Shown: positions 11,141-22,690, counted from the stretch's first letter. The stretch: DNA of 64,000 nucleotides from Alentia gelatinosa (GCA_950022655.1 OX465580.1:124231016-124295015); one strand, 5' to 3'. Made by a program: numbers and translations. The notes: a model not told the origin generated them from the letters alone.

Positions 11141-11846
11141 GTGGGTGTCCACTGAGCTCCCGACACACTACGACACACTGCGACAAGCCTTCCGACAAGC
11201 GTTACGACACAGAATTGAACGTTTTGGGTTTTTGTCGTAGCAGTGGACACACCGTTCCGACACGGCTTCCGACACACTGCGACACACTCCGACATGACTA
11301 CGACACAGCGCCCGTGTCGTAGCCGTGTCGTAGCCCTTCCGACAAGATTAAACATGTTTAATTTATCGTAGAGGTCGGCTTGTGTCGTAGTGTGTCGGAA
11401 GCATTCTGCACTATGTTAAAGCTATGAACTGCCCCCCACCCACACACGTGCGCCTTTATAAACTGTTATAATATCATATATACAACATTTTATCCTCTGT
11501 TATATAGGGATATGCATTACGAATGGTCCATTGAACATATTCAGGAACAGATATGATAAACATTTTTAATAATCATATACTTTTAAAATCATAATCCAGG
11601 TCTGACATACATGATTATAGATATTTGTTCGGATATCTAATACTCTTGATAAAAGACATCAATTCACTACGTTTTTCTTTTCGAAAATTGAAGAAAAACA
11701 TATTTTTCAGTATATTTCCTATATAAATTAAGTCCCTCAAGGGAGCCGTTTGTGTCGGAGTGTGTCGGTACCGTGGCAACCTTTCTTTTCCCGCCAAACC
11801 GTGTCGTAAGCCTTGTCGGAGTGTGTCGGAAGCAGTGGGTACCCAC
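11141..11846. mobile_element. Fold-back element with CGACAC subterminal arrays
   Basis: Inverted ends: GTGGGTGTCCACTG at the left and CAGTGGGTACCCAC at the right. From 11150 to 11300 CGACAC/CGACAA recurs about ten times in forward orientation. From 11310 to 11400 and again from 11750 to 11835 it appears mostly as GTGTCG. The middle (11430-11745) is plain AT-rich DNA. Mirror-symmetric subterminal motif arrays are a known feature of hAT and CACTA elements, where they bind transposase. No transposase is present. Confidence 0.55.
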
Positions 11847-11851
11847 CTTTA

Positions 11852-12070
11852 TGCTGGAGACACACCAAGCGAGTAACGCGGCGGTTTCCGGAATCGCAAA
11901 CACAAAATGGCGTATATGTGAGCTATTATTTCCTATTTCACCTGATTATTTCTTCAGAGATGCTAAATTATTGGTGGGAGATATAACTATGAAATAATAT
12001 CGCACATAAACGCACATTTTTATTGGCGATTCTGGAAATCGCTGCATTTCTCGCTTGGTGTGCCCCAAGC
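11852..12070. mobile_element. Short fold-back MITE X, copy 2
   Basis: Left end GCTGGAGACACACCAAGCGA, right end TCGCTTGGTGTGCCCCAAGC, inverted relative to each other over at least 35 bp including the AACGC...TTCCGGAATCGC segment. Same family as 10954-11135. Confidence 0.65.
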
Positions 12071-12504
12071 ATAACGCTCCCTTTCGAAGTGCAGGTGAAT
12101 TGTTTATAAGAGTCAGGTGACGAAACTGTGTGTTTATGAAGTAAAGCCATCACCAGCTGCCGACACAGTACACGAGGTGTGCATTATGGCGATGGGAATT
12201 CAGATTTCAGCTGCAATGATATATTTACATAGATAACGATAGCCAAACAGGAGATGAGCTGAATTTACATAATCGTGTTTTAGTCTCTAGTCCAGTGCTT
12301 GTATGGTCATATACAGTTCACTGTGCTCGCCTCTAACACTCTCAAAATGTACGTTAATGTGACCGACGGAGTGTTGTGTCAATGGTCTGCGGCACAGCCC
12401 TTCAGTGAGGCAGCACTATAAAACGGGCATATGGTCCCACTGCTACAAGTAGACCAAAGTTGAATTAGTATACAAACAAACAAACTTGAAAATCATTGGA
12501 GAAA

Positions 12505-12592
12505 TCCATGATTGTAAACAATGAGGAAGTCTGGAAAGGACCTGCAACGGTTGACCGGACATAAAATCACCCAAACAAACAAACCAAGGTTA
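12505..12592 (+). mobile_element. SINE 3' fragment
   Basis: GGAAGTCTGGAAAGGACCTG at about 12528, then GGTTGACCGGACATAAAATC and a (CAAA)n tail ending near 12592. It matches the 3' part of the complete SINE at 36350-36658. The tRNA-derived head is missing, so it is 5'-truncated. Confidence 0.6.
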
Positions 12593-12924
12593 GTGAGTAT
12601 GTACCAAGGTTGCCTTTCATATATACCAAGGTTCAACGCGTTGCTTTGTGCAGTCAACAGTGAATAGCTTATCAAATAAATGTCTGCCGCAATATCGTAT
12701 TTGAGGTAATATTGATTGATAAATCAGGTTGTTCAGAATACACTATGTATTTGCTGATATATCAACATAGAGTAAAACAAGGATAACTTTTTGAGTATTT
12801 CATTACTACTCTCTCCATTTGCCAGGAATGACTGCCAGATACCAAGGCATACAAGACCATCCTAGAGCACATATACTACACTGATATAGATTAAGCTGGT
12901 TGTATGATTAATGTATCGTCTATT

Positions 12925-13615
12925 GACCTCGTCACACTGGTGTACATTTTGGCGTTTTTTCTTCGTATTTGAAAGGATGCTAGTTCCGCGTATTTACTAC
13001 GCAAATCCAACGCTTTTATCTCATAGTACGTAATCCAATCACTCTGGCGCAAATTCCGATGCTTTTTCCACGTATTTGAGACTGTGGGCACCATGTATTA
13101 TAGGCTGCGGATTGGGAACGTATCTGTTTGTTTTGCTTCAACGTTCTAGTAAATTTCTCAACGTTTATCAATGCTTCTACACTTCTGTACGTATTGTGGT
13201 ATTTTACCGCGTTCATTTACGCATAAAAAATGCGTAGACATGAGTTAAGATTTTTAAAAGTAATTCTGACACCGCGTTTTATCCGCATTTTGTTTACCTT
13301 CGTTTACGCATTCCGACTTTCGTTTACACAACTCCACGTTTTCCCGCACATCGCTGCGCATTTATATATATTGAAGAACGTAGAGGCGCATAGACGGGAA
13401 AACGCCATATTTTACGCCAGTGTGACTGGGGCAAAACACCACGTGTTTTCTACATTCTGTTAACGTTCGTTTACGCATTCCGACTTTCGTCTGCGTATCT
13501 CGTCGTTTTGTGGCGTTACGAAGTATTTGTAGATTTCAAAATGCGTAAAAGAACATACGCATGCGTACACGGGAGAACGCCGTGTTTTACGCCAGTGTTA
13601 CTGGGGCATTACTGG
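12925..13615. mobile_element. Fold-back element with GCGTA/TACGC arrays
   Basis: The left end CACACTGGTGTACATTTTGG followed by CGTTTT and the right end AACGCCGTGTTTTACGCCAG followed by TGTTACTGG are inverted copies. An extra copy of the right end lies internally at 13385-13430. GCGTA, TACGC and close variants recur throughout, and CGTTTACGCATTCCGACTTT occurs twice (about 13301 and 13472). No coding capacity. Confidence 0.5.
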
Positions 13616-13887
13616 AGTCACAAGCACAGTAGACAAAGCTGGCTCTCCTCATTCTGTATTCCTTCCCATCCCCAGAGATGTGGTAAATATCTCCCTAATG
13701 GAAATGTTGTGTTGTTAGGCCTATTATGCGTTATTCCCCAGAGTCAGGGAATGGTAAATAGCATAGAAACTCCCACTGTTTCTGGGACTGAGTGTATATT
13801 TTAGAAACAGAGCGATATAGGGTAAAGCTTTCAGATCTTCCGCTTAATTTACTTCCGTTATTGTAGTGGTGTGTTCAATATCTGTTT

Positions 13888-14180
13888 TTATCTCACCCTT
13901 GGTATTTTTCCCCATACACTTAACATTCGAAACTCGTACTCAATGCTATTGGAGTATTTAGAAAAATTACTCGAAGGGAGATAATGTCAAACATGTTAGC
14001 CAATTATTATGTTAGGGGTGGGATCAATTCCTAAATCTATTCATGTTTATGGTCAGAACTCAATCCCATCTGGTTTGAATCACCTCGTAATTCACGCGGC
14101 TTCGACTTGGGAATCATTATGCAATTCAAACTCGATGGGATACGAGCTTTGATCGTTAACTTTCATAGGTTTCCTATATA
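13888..14180 (+). mobile_element. Hairpin superfamily, family B, copy 1
   Basis: Starts TTATCTCACCC, carries CCCCATACACTTAACATTCG, then an internal inverted copy of the start (GGGGTGGGATCAA). The hairpin has arms CAATCCCATCTGGTTTGAAT and ATTCAAACTCGATGGGATAC and a degraded apex GCGGCTTCGAC near 14097. It ends GTTTCCTATATA. Confidence 0.65.
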
Positions 14181-14527
14181 ACAAAGGGAGAACATACACA
14201 TGATGGGTAGCCATGCCTCCTTCAATACCCTTAACAATATAGATATACCTATACCTATTTCACGTAGTTTGGTATTTCCTGCAGATGTTCAATGTTAGAA
14301 TTACGACATCTAAACAAGAATTCGGGATTTCGATGTGGACTGATTCACCAGGCCCTCAGCAGTTCAACCTTTTAATAAAAGTACCATCCAATCGAGTTCT
14401 GCCTAGTAATTCTGTGAGTAATAGGCTAGTAGTTCTGGATTTCCCCACTCGATTCTATCCTGGATGTAGCTCTTGATGAATAGATGATATCAGAAGCAAT
14501 CTGTCAGTCGTAGATCAGAGATCAGAG

Positions 14528-14714
14528 TTGATAACGAGCAGACTGCAGCAGCTCAGAGATAGAGATAGTGATAGAGAGAGAAACACAGAGAGAGAAACAG
14601 AGAGAGAGAGAGACATAGACAGAGACAGAGAGAGAGAGACAGAGACAGAGAGAGAGAGGGAGAGAGGCAGAGAGAGAGACAAAGAGACAGAGACATACAG
14701 AGAGAGACTGTGAG

Positions 14715-14809
<95 letters not shown>

Positions 14810-15085
14810 AAGAGACAGAGACAGACAGAGAAAGATACCTTAGACAGACAGACAGAGACAAAGACAGATAGAGAACGACAGAGACAGACAGATATACAGA
14901 CAGAAACAGACAGAAACAGAGAGACGATGAGTGGCAGAGAGAGAGATACAGTGAGAGATACAGAGAGCGACAGAGAGAAAGAAACCAAGAAAGCGACAGA
15001 TAGAGACAGAGAAAGACAGAGAGACAAAGAGAGGCACACATAGACAGAGACAGAAACAGACGGTGAGAGGCAGGCAAAGACAGAT
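14528..15085. repeat. GA-rich microsatellite (AGAGAC/AG)n
   Basis: About 550 bp of AGAGAC and AG units with a pure (AG)n core near 14722-14806. One strand is almost all purine. Long frames through it (Ser-Leu repeats on the minus strand) are artefacts of the repeat. Confidence 0.9.
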
Positions 15086-15102
15086 GTCATAAAAATCCAG
15101 AA

Positions 15103-15285
15103 ATATTTTACTACCCTCAATATCAGTTATGCTGGACTGTACTGGACTTAAAAAAGGCTACTATTTTGCCGAAACGTTGTACAAAGTTGTTTACACCAAA
15201 TAAAGCCATCACTTAAAACCGCATTGGGCAGCTGTCGAGTTGTACATCTGGAATATTTTGCTACCCTCAATATGAGTTATGCTCC
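15103..15285 (+). mobile_element. Penelope-like terminal debris
   Basis: AATATTTTACTACCCTCAAT at 15103 recurs near 15252 with few changes, a direct repeat of about 148 bp. Between them lie GGCTACTATTTTGCCGAAAC followed by GTTG and an AATAAA near 15200. The GCCGAAACGTTG string resembles the 3' half of the hammerhead-like core seen at 43571-43601 and 57791-57819. It directly abuts the GA microsatellite. Confidence 0.4.
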
Positions 15286-16300
15286 TGTATCATGAATACT
15301 TACATGATGATAATTATATCTAGACGAAAATTCTTTTCATTTATCATTATCTCTTTGTATACGGTTTTCATCATAATGACATGGTTGCTTCTGCCTTGGC
15401 AACATTTGACTATGATTGCCAGTTAATTTAGCAGAAACTTTCGTAACAAATGACAATGGCAAGGGATATATGGGTTACAAATGTCAACGTCAAACCAACA
15501 AAGGACTGCTACGTAAAACGTGTTCATTGACATTTGGCAATTGTCCATAGCTATACCCTGGAGATCTATAGGCAATTTCTAGAAGTGCACAGAAAAGATT
15601 AAAAGAGAAAAAGAACTTCTCAGACTGCAAACTGAAGATGATATAGCAAAGGCCAAATAGAACGATTGCCCACGAGAACTGTCGTTGTAAAAAGTTAATG
15701 CAGCCAGTACAGTGAAGAAAGGAGTCACCCGACAGGCCAATATATCACTGTCTACTCGTATAGGCCACGGAACACGGGAATGCCCCCGTTAATTAGTGCA
15801 GAAGGTAACTGCAGAATGCAATTAATTGGGTTCCTAAATTTTGCCATTAACAACACCTACTTAGTAAATATCTTTATTCGTTAAAAAAATTCATGAACCA
15901 AATCTGCGCGGTAGGTGGAATATTAAGGGCAGGCAAACATTGGCTCCTTTCACAAAATGATAATTTCTTTTGTTAGTTCTAATGATCAAGAGCATCAGTA
16001 TGTGTTCCTAAGGCATTCAGATGGGGTTTCCTTTCTTTATATTCACCGAGAAGCAATGGAGTCACCCATGCTGGATGTTTTTACATGGATGACTTATAAC
16101 TTAGAACTGATATTATACACAGTTGAGATAATCAATTGCTATAGAACATAGATAATTGCACTTACAGTGTACTTGATATTTATATAAAGACGGAAAAGTA
16201 CAGGTATACAAGATATATACAGTGCAGAAAGAACAAGGATTAACTTTTGATAGCGCAATATGCTCGCTACAATATGCCTCGTACACGTGTCACTAAATCT

Positions 16301-16416
16301 GTCCGCCCGTCCGTCCGATCGGCCGTCCGATCGTCCATCCAATCGTCCGTCCAATCGTCCATCCAATCGTCCGTCCAATCGTCCATCCAATCATCCGTCC
16401 AATCGTCCGTCCGTCC
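16301..16416. repeat. 12-bp minisatellite AATCGTCC(A/G)TCC
   Basis: About nine tandem copies of a 12-bp unit, itself built from GTCC/ATCC tetramers. There are no unique spacers, so it is not a CRISPR array. Confidence 0.85.
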
Positions 16417-17039
16417 ACAAAACAATTATTGGTTATCTTGTACATAAACCTGACTCATACAGTGATACAGATCCCTGAATTCTGACGTGGCTTATGCAGG
16501 TCCTAACGCAAACCTTTCCCTCATGGTTGTGCAGTGTAACATGAGGTCTTCTGGTAGTTGCGAAGCTATACACATGTACTTACTATGAAAATTGAAAAAA
16601 ACCCTCTGCGAATCAGATATTTGTTTCTGTGACAATAGAGGCAATAACAATTGCAGATGGCTGCCCTTTGACCTTCTCCTTGCCTATGATTTAAGAAAAT
16701 AGTTGAGTCTACCATTTTTGTTTAGCAAGGATTTTACCAACACAAACGCATGCGATTGTGTATGTAATTAAATCTTCTTTTATATATATATGCAAATAAC
16801 TCAGTACAATGACTGCCAGAGTGATTTTATACTATTGTTTATTATGTCTCTGATCTTTATGATTCATGCCATGTTTGGACATATCTGAGACATCAGATGG
16901 TCTCGGTTGGCAACCTCTGTACTGAGGGTGGACAATGCCTACTCCCACCTGCCCTAAGCAGCAGAGTTCCAATCATTTGTTGGTAATTAGATTAAATCAC
17001 AGGTTTATTTTGTGGTCTACTGATAATAGAAGGTGTCCA

Positions 17040-17345
17040 CCTTGCTACAATTAACGTGTCATCGAGCTCTGCGACACACAAATAAAAATTGTGGCACGAT
17101 CATAGAGCTTGGCGTCAATCAGTCAGGTTTTGTCACTCAGCTCTATGATGCGCGCCGACGCGCTACGACATGCTATGACGTGCTATGAAATTCAAAAGAG
17201 TTTGAATTTCATAGTGTGTTTTAGTGCTATCCCAGAGCCGGCGTTGTGGAAAGCGCATTTAGTCAAGTTTTTATGATTTGTTGCCGACGTCGCAGACATC
17301 GTAGGGCCTCAGGAGGTTTATCGTAGCACGTTGTAGTTCATCGTA
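17040..17345. mobile_element. Candidate fold-back element with CTACGA-type motifs
   Basis: The left end TCCACCTTGCTACAATTAAC is roughly inverted at the right end, whose complement is TCCCACCTACTACGATGAAC. The interior is dominated by CTACGACA/CTATGACG words on one side and ATCGTAG on the other, with a perfect AAATTCAAA...TTTGAATTT inner palindrome near 17190-17205. The plan resembles 11141-11846. Confidence 0.4.
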
Positions 17346-17374
17346 GTAGGTGGGAGGCATATCTAAGGGACATC

Positions 17375-17480
17375 GAAATTCACACAGAAGAGATTTCAGA
17401 ATGTTTCCAATGATTGTTGAAATAAATCTTTTATATCGGGTAAGACTATTGGGATAGGATACGGTGAGGCACCATTATTC
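17375..17480 (+). repeat. Dispersed repeat M, copy 1
   Basis: AATTCACACAGAAGAGATTT followed by CAGA is shared with 19225-19340, and about 95 bp align by eye, including GATTGTTGAA and GGGTAAGA. Class unknown. Confidence 0.55.
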
Positions 17481-18100
17481 TTGTGGTAAATTCTGATGCG
17501 TCTGTAAACATTTATTAGGGACTACTACCAATACGAAGAAAGTGGGATTTGATAAAGATTAATAAAGAAAATGAAATCACGTGCCCACCACTGAAATCCA
17601 GGTAATAAATAACCAACCCCCCGAGTGCTATTTACATCATTGGCGATCTAGTTGAGTCACGCAAGGTGGGGAGAGATGGGGGTAAAGAAAATAGGTTTTA
17701 CAAGAGACGAGAACGCTCGCCTAAGAGATTGCTGTGGGCGAGGTTTCTTTCTGCCTTTGAAGGAGTTATCCACGTCTCGGCCTCACGGGCCAGAAAGCTA
17801 CAGGCTTCTTCGATTTGACACCCGCACGTTGGGTCGATGGTCAAAGCGAGCCGGCTTGGCGAGGGATGCACCTTTGTGACCACGTGACAAATGATGGATT
17901 CCCTTTCAGTTGAAGCCCTTTCTCACTGTGTGGTCGGCGTGTGACCAGTCGTCTGTGAACTCCGCCATCCAGACGCCTTTCTGTCGGCCATATCAAGCGG
18001 ACAGGTTTCCAAATAGAGAAGTCCCACTCATACTCATAGTTATTGAGTCACACAGTCTGTGTGCTAAATCTAAGGCTCACTTGTTTTCAGTTAGATATGA

Positions 18101-18145
18101 TTTTTTTTTTTTTTTTTTTTGAAACTTTTATTTCAGCTGGGATCG
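18101..18145 (-). mobile_element. Retroposed 3' end with poly(A) (minus strand)
   Basis: On the minus strand AATAAA (complement at 18127-18132) is followed by about 20 A (18101-18120), the mark of a reverse-transcribed polyadenylated RNA. The source sequence above it was not recognised. Confidence 0.45.
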
Positions 18146-18409
18146 TACTCAGCCTAACGACTGGTTTCCATGTACGCCCAGGCTCCTGTTTACATATATC
18201 CTTGTCCAATTCTTCTTTATGGTGGCATTGCCGCAACATATATACAACATATAAGAAATATTAGGTTGGTTGGGGATATTAAGTTGGTCCAAGAGAAGTT
18301 TTGTGAAATTTAGCGTAGGCAGAGAAGGAGAAGGGTACTCTTTGTACAGGTGTCTAAACTAACCATGAGTACTATAGAGGAAACTTATGAAAGTTTACGG
18401 TCAGAGCTT

Positions 18410-18706
18410 TTATCTCACCCCAGATATTTTTTCTCCATAGACTTAACATTGGAAACTCGTATCTAACACCCATTAGATATTTAGGAAATATATCCAATGG
18501 GGGATAATGTCACAAATGTTAGTCCATTAGTCAATATCAAGGGTGAGATAAATTCAGAAACCCATTCAAGTTTAGGGTCAGAGCTCGATTCCATCTCATT
18601 TGAATCACATAGCAATTCATGCAGCTTCGCCTTGTGAATAACTACGTGATTCAAACTCGATGGGATACAAGCTCAGACCCTAAACTTTCATGGGTTTCCT
18701 CTATAG
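18410..18706 (+). mobile_element. Hairpin superfamily, family B, copy 2
   Basis: Nearly identical to the copy at 50329. Start TTATCTCACCCC, internal inverted start GGGTGAGATAAA near 18540-18552, hairpin arms TTAGGGTCAGAGCTCGATTC / GATGGGATACAAGCTCAGAC, apex GCAGCTTCGCC near 18620, tail GTTTCCTCTATAGT. A separate inverted piece of the tail and hairpin arm (ACTATAGAGGAAAC...) lies just before it at 18371-18407. Confidence 0.75.
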
Positions 18707-18950
18707 TATCCCTTCGAGTTCGAATAGCGTAGTAATTCACAATGCGGAGCCGCGTGAATTATGTAGCGATCTAATTGAGATAGGATCGCGCTCTGACGGT
18801 AAATTTGAATAAGTTTCTGACTTTATCTCACCTCTCACTGGACTTAATTGGCTAACATTTGTGACATAATCTCCCATTCAGTATTTTTTCTAAATACTCT
18901 ATGTGCATTGAGCACAAGTTCCCAATGTAAAGCCTATGCGTGGTAACTCT
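18707..18950 (-). mobile_element. Hairpin superfamily, family B, copy 3 (inverted)
   Basis: Lies tail to tail with copy 2. Its hairpin has apex GCGGAGCCGC near 18745, one step changed from GGCGAAGCC. GACTTTATCTCACC near 18822 is the internal inverted repeat. The distal left end is eroded near 18950. Confidence 0.6.
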
Positions 18951-19224
18951 GACTTTAACAATGGACTGTGCTGAGAATACGAACCTTATATCACTGCTAT
19001 CACTCATAGCCCATGGTATTAATCATACTATTTCGTTTGTAGAAGTAATTGATAACGCTATTACCCTTGTTAGTCAATGATGTCTAGTCTAAAAATACAT
19101 TCCTACATCGAGATGGGGCTTATCAATTTTAGGAATTTTCAATCTCTAAGATTAAAAAAAAGAGAAACCGCTAATTGGTGGGAAAAGATAGTTGACCTGA
19201 ATGACAATTGGTGACGCCACTTTA

Positions 19225-19340
19225 AGATACAGGAAAGGGTTATCAGAATTCACACAGAAGAGATTTCAGATTGTTCCCGATGATTGTTGAATAAGTATTT
19301 TATATTGAGTAAGATAGGTGAGGTAGTCCAGGAATGGTAT
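19225..19340 (+). repeat. Dispersed repeat M, copy 2
   Basis: Second copy of the repeat at 17375-17480, in direct orientation about 1.85 kb away. Confidence 0.55.
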
Positions 19341-20329
19341 TATAGATACTTTATGATTCACATTAGACTAAATGACAACCCTCAGGGTCGGCATTAAGCA
19401 TGGACTTTTTATGATTTAATGACTATGACAGAATATCAATGGTTCATTGATGTTATAAAGTTCTGCTCTGTGTCAGGTTATTAATAATATTAATGGGTTT
19501 GAGAAGTGCCTGGCCTATCAGAGAATCGGTGTGTGGCAAGAATTCTCTATTGGCCTGCCTTTGTGCTGTATTCCACCCTGCAAGAAGGAACAAGGGATCC
19601 TGACTAATGGCTTGGTGGATGAGATTTTGATCTCTTTTGATGAAAGCCTACAGTAAAGAAGATCTCTCCCACTATGAGGTAGATTTCTCCAACCCTTTCA
19701 ATTTGTATGTAAAGTGCTCATTGTAGACGAGGGTCGTCTTTCAATACAATGAAACCAATTAGGGAAAAGGGGCAGCCTTAATATCAAATAGAGAAGGAGA
19801 AACTGTGCACAATATTGAATGGCCACTTGAAGCACTAATTATGAATACTGATTGGTTGAGGCCTTGGACTGCATTTCTATTGTTTCAATGATCCCCAAAC
19901 TATCAGATTGAACCCGGTCATCAGGGAAATTGGTGAAGGAGTGTGTGAAACTCTTCTTTGTGGCAAATATGGGTTCCCATGAAAAACCTTATGCATTAAG
20001 CAAGGTGGAAGTATGCATGATGGAGTTTCTGGTATTGAAAAACAGTCAAGACTCGAAATTAGCTCATTTCCTAGTTTCCCCTGCTGAGCTGCTGCAAGCG
20101 AACTCGCTGTTATACCACAGATCCCAGTGCATCGATTTGCCATAGCAAGAATTTTCCAACCCTCAGTTTTCACTGTTCATTTACGTGATACTTCACACCA
20201 AACCCCTGAACTTTTGACTTAATAACAGATGAAGATTTTACTCTGCCACATACCACTTATAAAGAAGGTGAAAATTTAAATCCCTTACATTGGTTTCTTA
20301 ATACACTCGTTGTAAACTAGCCGCCAGTG

Positions 20330-20740
20330 CTACGTGATCACCGGAAGTGGTACCCGGTTCACAACCAGTTACAACGCTCCCCTAGAGGGTACGCTGTGGA
20401 TAGACGTGAAAGAAACGATCACTACTTCCCGTGCGCAGTCGCAAAGCCAATTGAGCACGATATGGACGGAGTATGCGCAGCACGCCAACTTCCGGTGACC
20501 TCAGAAAGCAAACCTGCCCAGAGCGCCCTCTACGGAGTGCTCAGGAATAAAGGCTTGTATGTATAAGGGGATGGGCACTGCGCCCATCCTCAAAAGGAGA
20601 AGATACAATCGGAACGTCAGGCTGTTTCTTATACCGCTCTGCGCAGGCGGTAGTGGTTATAATATTGTACCCCGGTCAATACGGAGCGGGTCATACTGAT
20701 GTATGTCTGAGGACAAACGATACGGTGACGTCATGGTCCT
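20330..20740. promoter_or_regulatory. CpG-rich block with ETS, NRF1-like and CRE motifs
   Basis: CpG density is clearly above the AT-rich surroundings. CCGGAAGT (20341-20348) and its inverse ACTTCCGG (20488-20495) are ETS cores. GTGCGCAG and ATGCGCAG (about 20430-20480) resemble NRF1 half sites. TGACGTCA (20726-20733) is a full CRE. This combination is typical of CpG-island promoters, but no gene was found next to it; it might also be part of an unrecognised retroelement. Confidence 0.3.
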
Positions 20741-21673
20741 GCAATTTGCAGGAGCAGCTATTGTTCACGACGTGGCTACAGTCGCGTCGGCAACATTTTA
20801 GAGTTGGAAAAGAGAAGTAGTATGTTGAGGTTGGGGTGGAAGACTCATTTGGTAGCAGAAACGTCTTTGGTTGAATGACTACAATCTATAACCATATTCA
20901 TAGTTCATATGAGGAAAGAAGTGGACCGCTTTTTCTCTGTTTTATTTTTCTATAATGATATATGTATAGTGTATATATGATTGCTGTAGAATACAGCGCT
21001 GCCTCTGTCTGTCTATAGGGTATGGCAGTGGTCCAGCTTTTAATTTGAACCCGTCGGCTCATTATGGTAGAGAGTCACCCAGCATTAAAGTTTTCATCTA
21101 AAAACGAACGGAGAAGGCACATTCTTCTGTTGGGAAATGATAAAATGAAGGAAACAACCTTCCGTATGCGTGCTTTATCGGAATCCGGAGCATACACCAT
21201 ATCTGTATGCTCCTGGTATGGTGATACATACTCCCTATGTATTTTCGATGGACACATTTTATTAGGTGGTTAATCAAAAATGATATTGACTGCTGATAAG
21301 TGGGCTTATCCTCCAAGTAGGGGATGCTGAGTAATATCCTAGTATATGCAGTGGTATGAAAATGGCCTACTCTTGACGAGACCCTCGGAGTCGAAGGTTT
21401 GGTAGTAGTATAATGAAATGGAGATTAGCCCCTGGATGTCAGTAATTGGTTACCAATCCGTTTTAATCCACCTTCTTGCTCCTACAACGCATGCTACCTG
21501 ATAATCTAAAGAACTCTGATGAAATATATGAGCAGTAGTAACTTTTTGGAAAGATAATAAGTTTTTTTTCATATGTTAGAGTTAGGACCTGTATCAGCCA
21601 CGTCACAATTCAACACTGGAAAGATAATAAGTGTCGGGTTCATCTATATTTCACAGAATCCAGACGACACTAC

Positions 21674-22215
21674 TGTAGGGGTCAGGGTAGTCGAGTAGCG
21701 TTGTTTTCACTTTATGCTAGGTGGCGCGAGTGCCGATCCCTGCTGTGCGGTAAGGCTGGCAGACCCGTGTATGCAAATACTACCAGGTCGCCCGCATTAC
21801 GTCATTCAGTCAGTATATAAGGACTGAGTCCGCAGCCGGTCGACAGGTCTTCTCGCTGTGCCTCTCAGTTGATTGAACGCCTGGAGCCTCAAAGTTGGTA
21901 AGGTTTCTTTGGGACCTTTCAACGTGGAAGAGACCCGAATCTCTTCCTGCGCTAGTTGGTACCCTGCAGCACCAACAGACTGTAACCTTCAGATACAATA
22001 AACTGTTTGTATCTAAATAGTCTGGAGTCTGGTTTTGTGTTCATAGTTAAGCATTGGTTGTAGATCCCGCATCTCCCTACCTTCTCTAAGGACTCAATCC
22101 GAACCCACCTGTGCTGAGGCGTTAGCATGGGGTAGCGACTATTTTCTCAGCCACTGGTTGATTGCCGCTTCACGGAAAGTGGTCATACACTTTCAGCGAC
22201 CAGTGGTCCGCTACA
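21674..22215 (+). mobile_element. Solo LTR with CTAC target duplication
   Basis: The 542-bp unit starts TGTAG and ends CTACA, a perfect 5-bp inverted end pair with TG...CA. CTAC flanks both sides (21670-21673 and 22216-22219). Inside are ACGTCA near 21800, TATATAA at 21814-21820 and AATAAA at 21997-22002, in the order expected for U3-R-U5. No internal region or second LTR was found, so it is a solo LTR left by recombination. A 4-bp duplication suits some Ty3/gypsy-type elements. Confidence 0.7.
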
Positions 22216-22534
22216 CTACTAAGAGAAACTGACTTGATATAAGTAGGATATATTGATCACATATCGAGTACTTACAGTCTGGGTTAATGTCGACTGAGGA
22301 CACCAAGCAGTCTGATTATGGAGGACCGGACCACCTGCTTCTTGTCCACTAATTAATCAGTGGTAATTTGCTGTTGAGCAGAGGAAGTCCTTCTCATGAA
22401 CCAAGATTTCGTTACCCCCTCCATATACACATTACTTACGCATTGATTGGGATCTGGGCAGCGTTATAACTCAGCGGGTAGCACGGTATCTGGAGTTACA
22501 TCTGAATACAGATGATATTATTTGAGCTTCAGTC

Positions 22535-22690
22535 ATATTAATAAAACAATGGTTTGAAAATGCACACGGAGCCACAGCCCTTCAACGCACAAGACACCGT
22601 CGAGTTTTTCATGTTTTCTGCGCAAATTCAATATGAAAAATATTTTCTCTTTTTTTCTGACTCTAACTGATGTCCCTGTAAAAATCACAT
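22535..22690 (+). repeat. Dispersed repeat K, copy 2
   Basis: Shares ATGAAAAATATTTTCTCTTT, CTGACTCTAACTGATGTCCC and an upstream TTAATAAAACAATGGTTTGA with the other K copies (6715, 32640, 37185). Confidence 0.45.

Noticed and set aside
14515..15120. 201- and 174-codon minus-strand frames rich in Ser and Leu
   Set aside because: They are translations of the GA-rich microsatellite in different frames.
16301..16416. Repeat array that might look like a CRISPR
   Set aside because: Contiguous 12-bp units without unique spacers in a eukaryotic context.
21810..21998. 62-codon minus-strand frame in the solo LTR
   Set aside because: Antisense to LTR promoter and poly(A) signals and without any domain.
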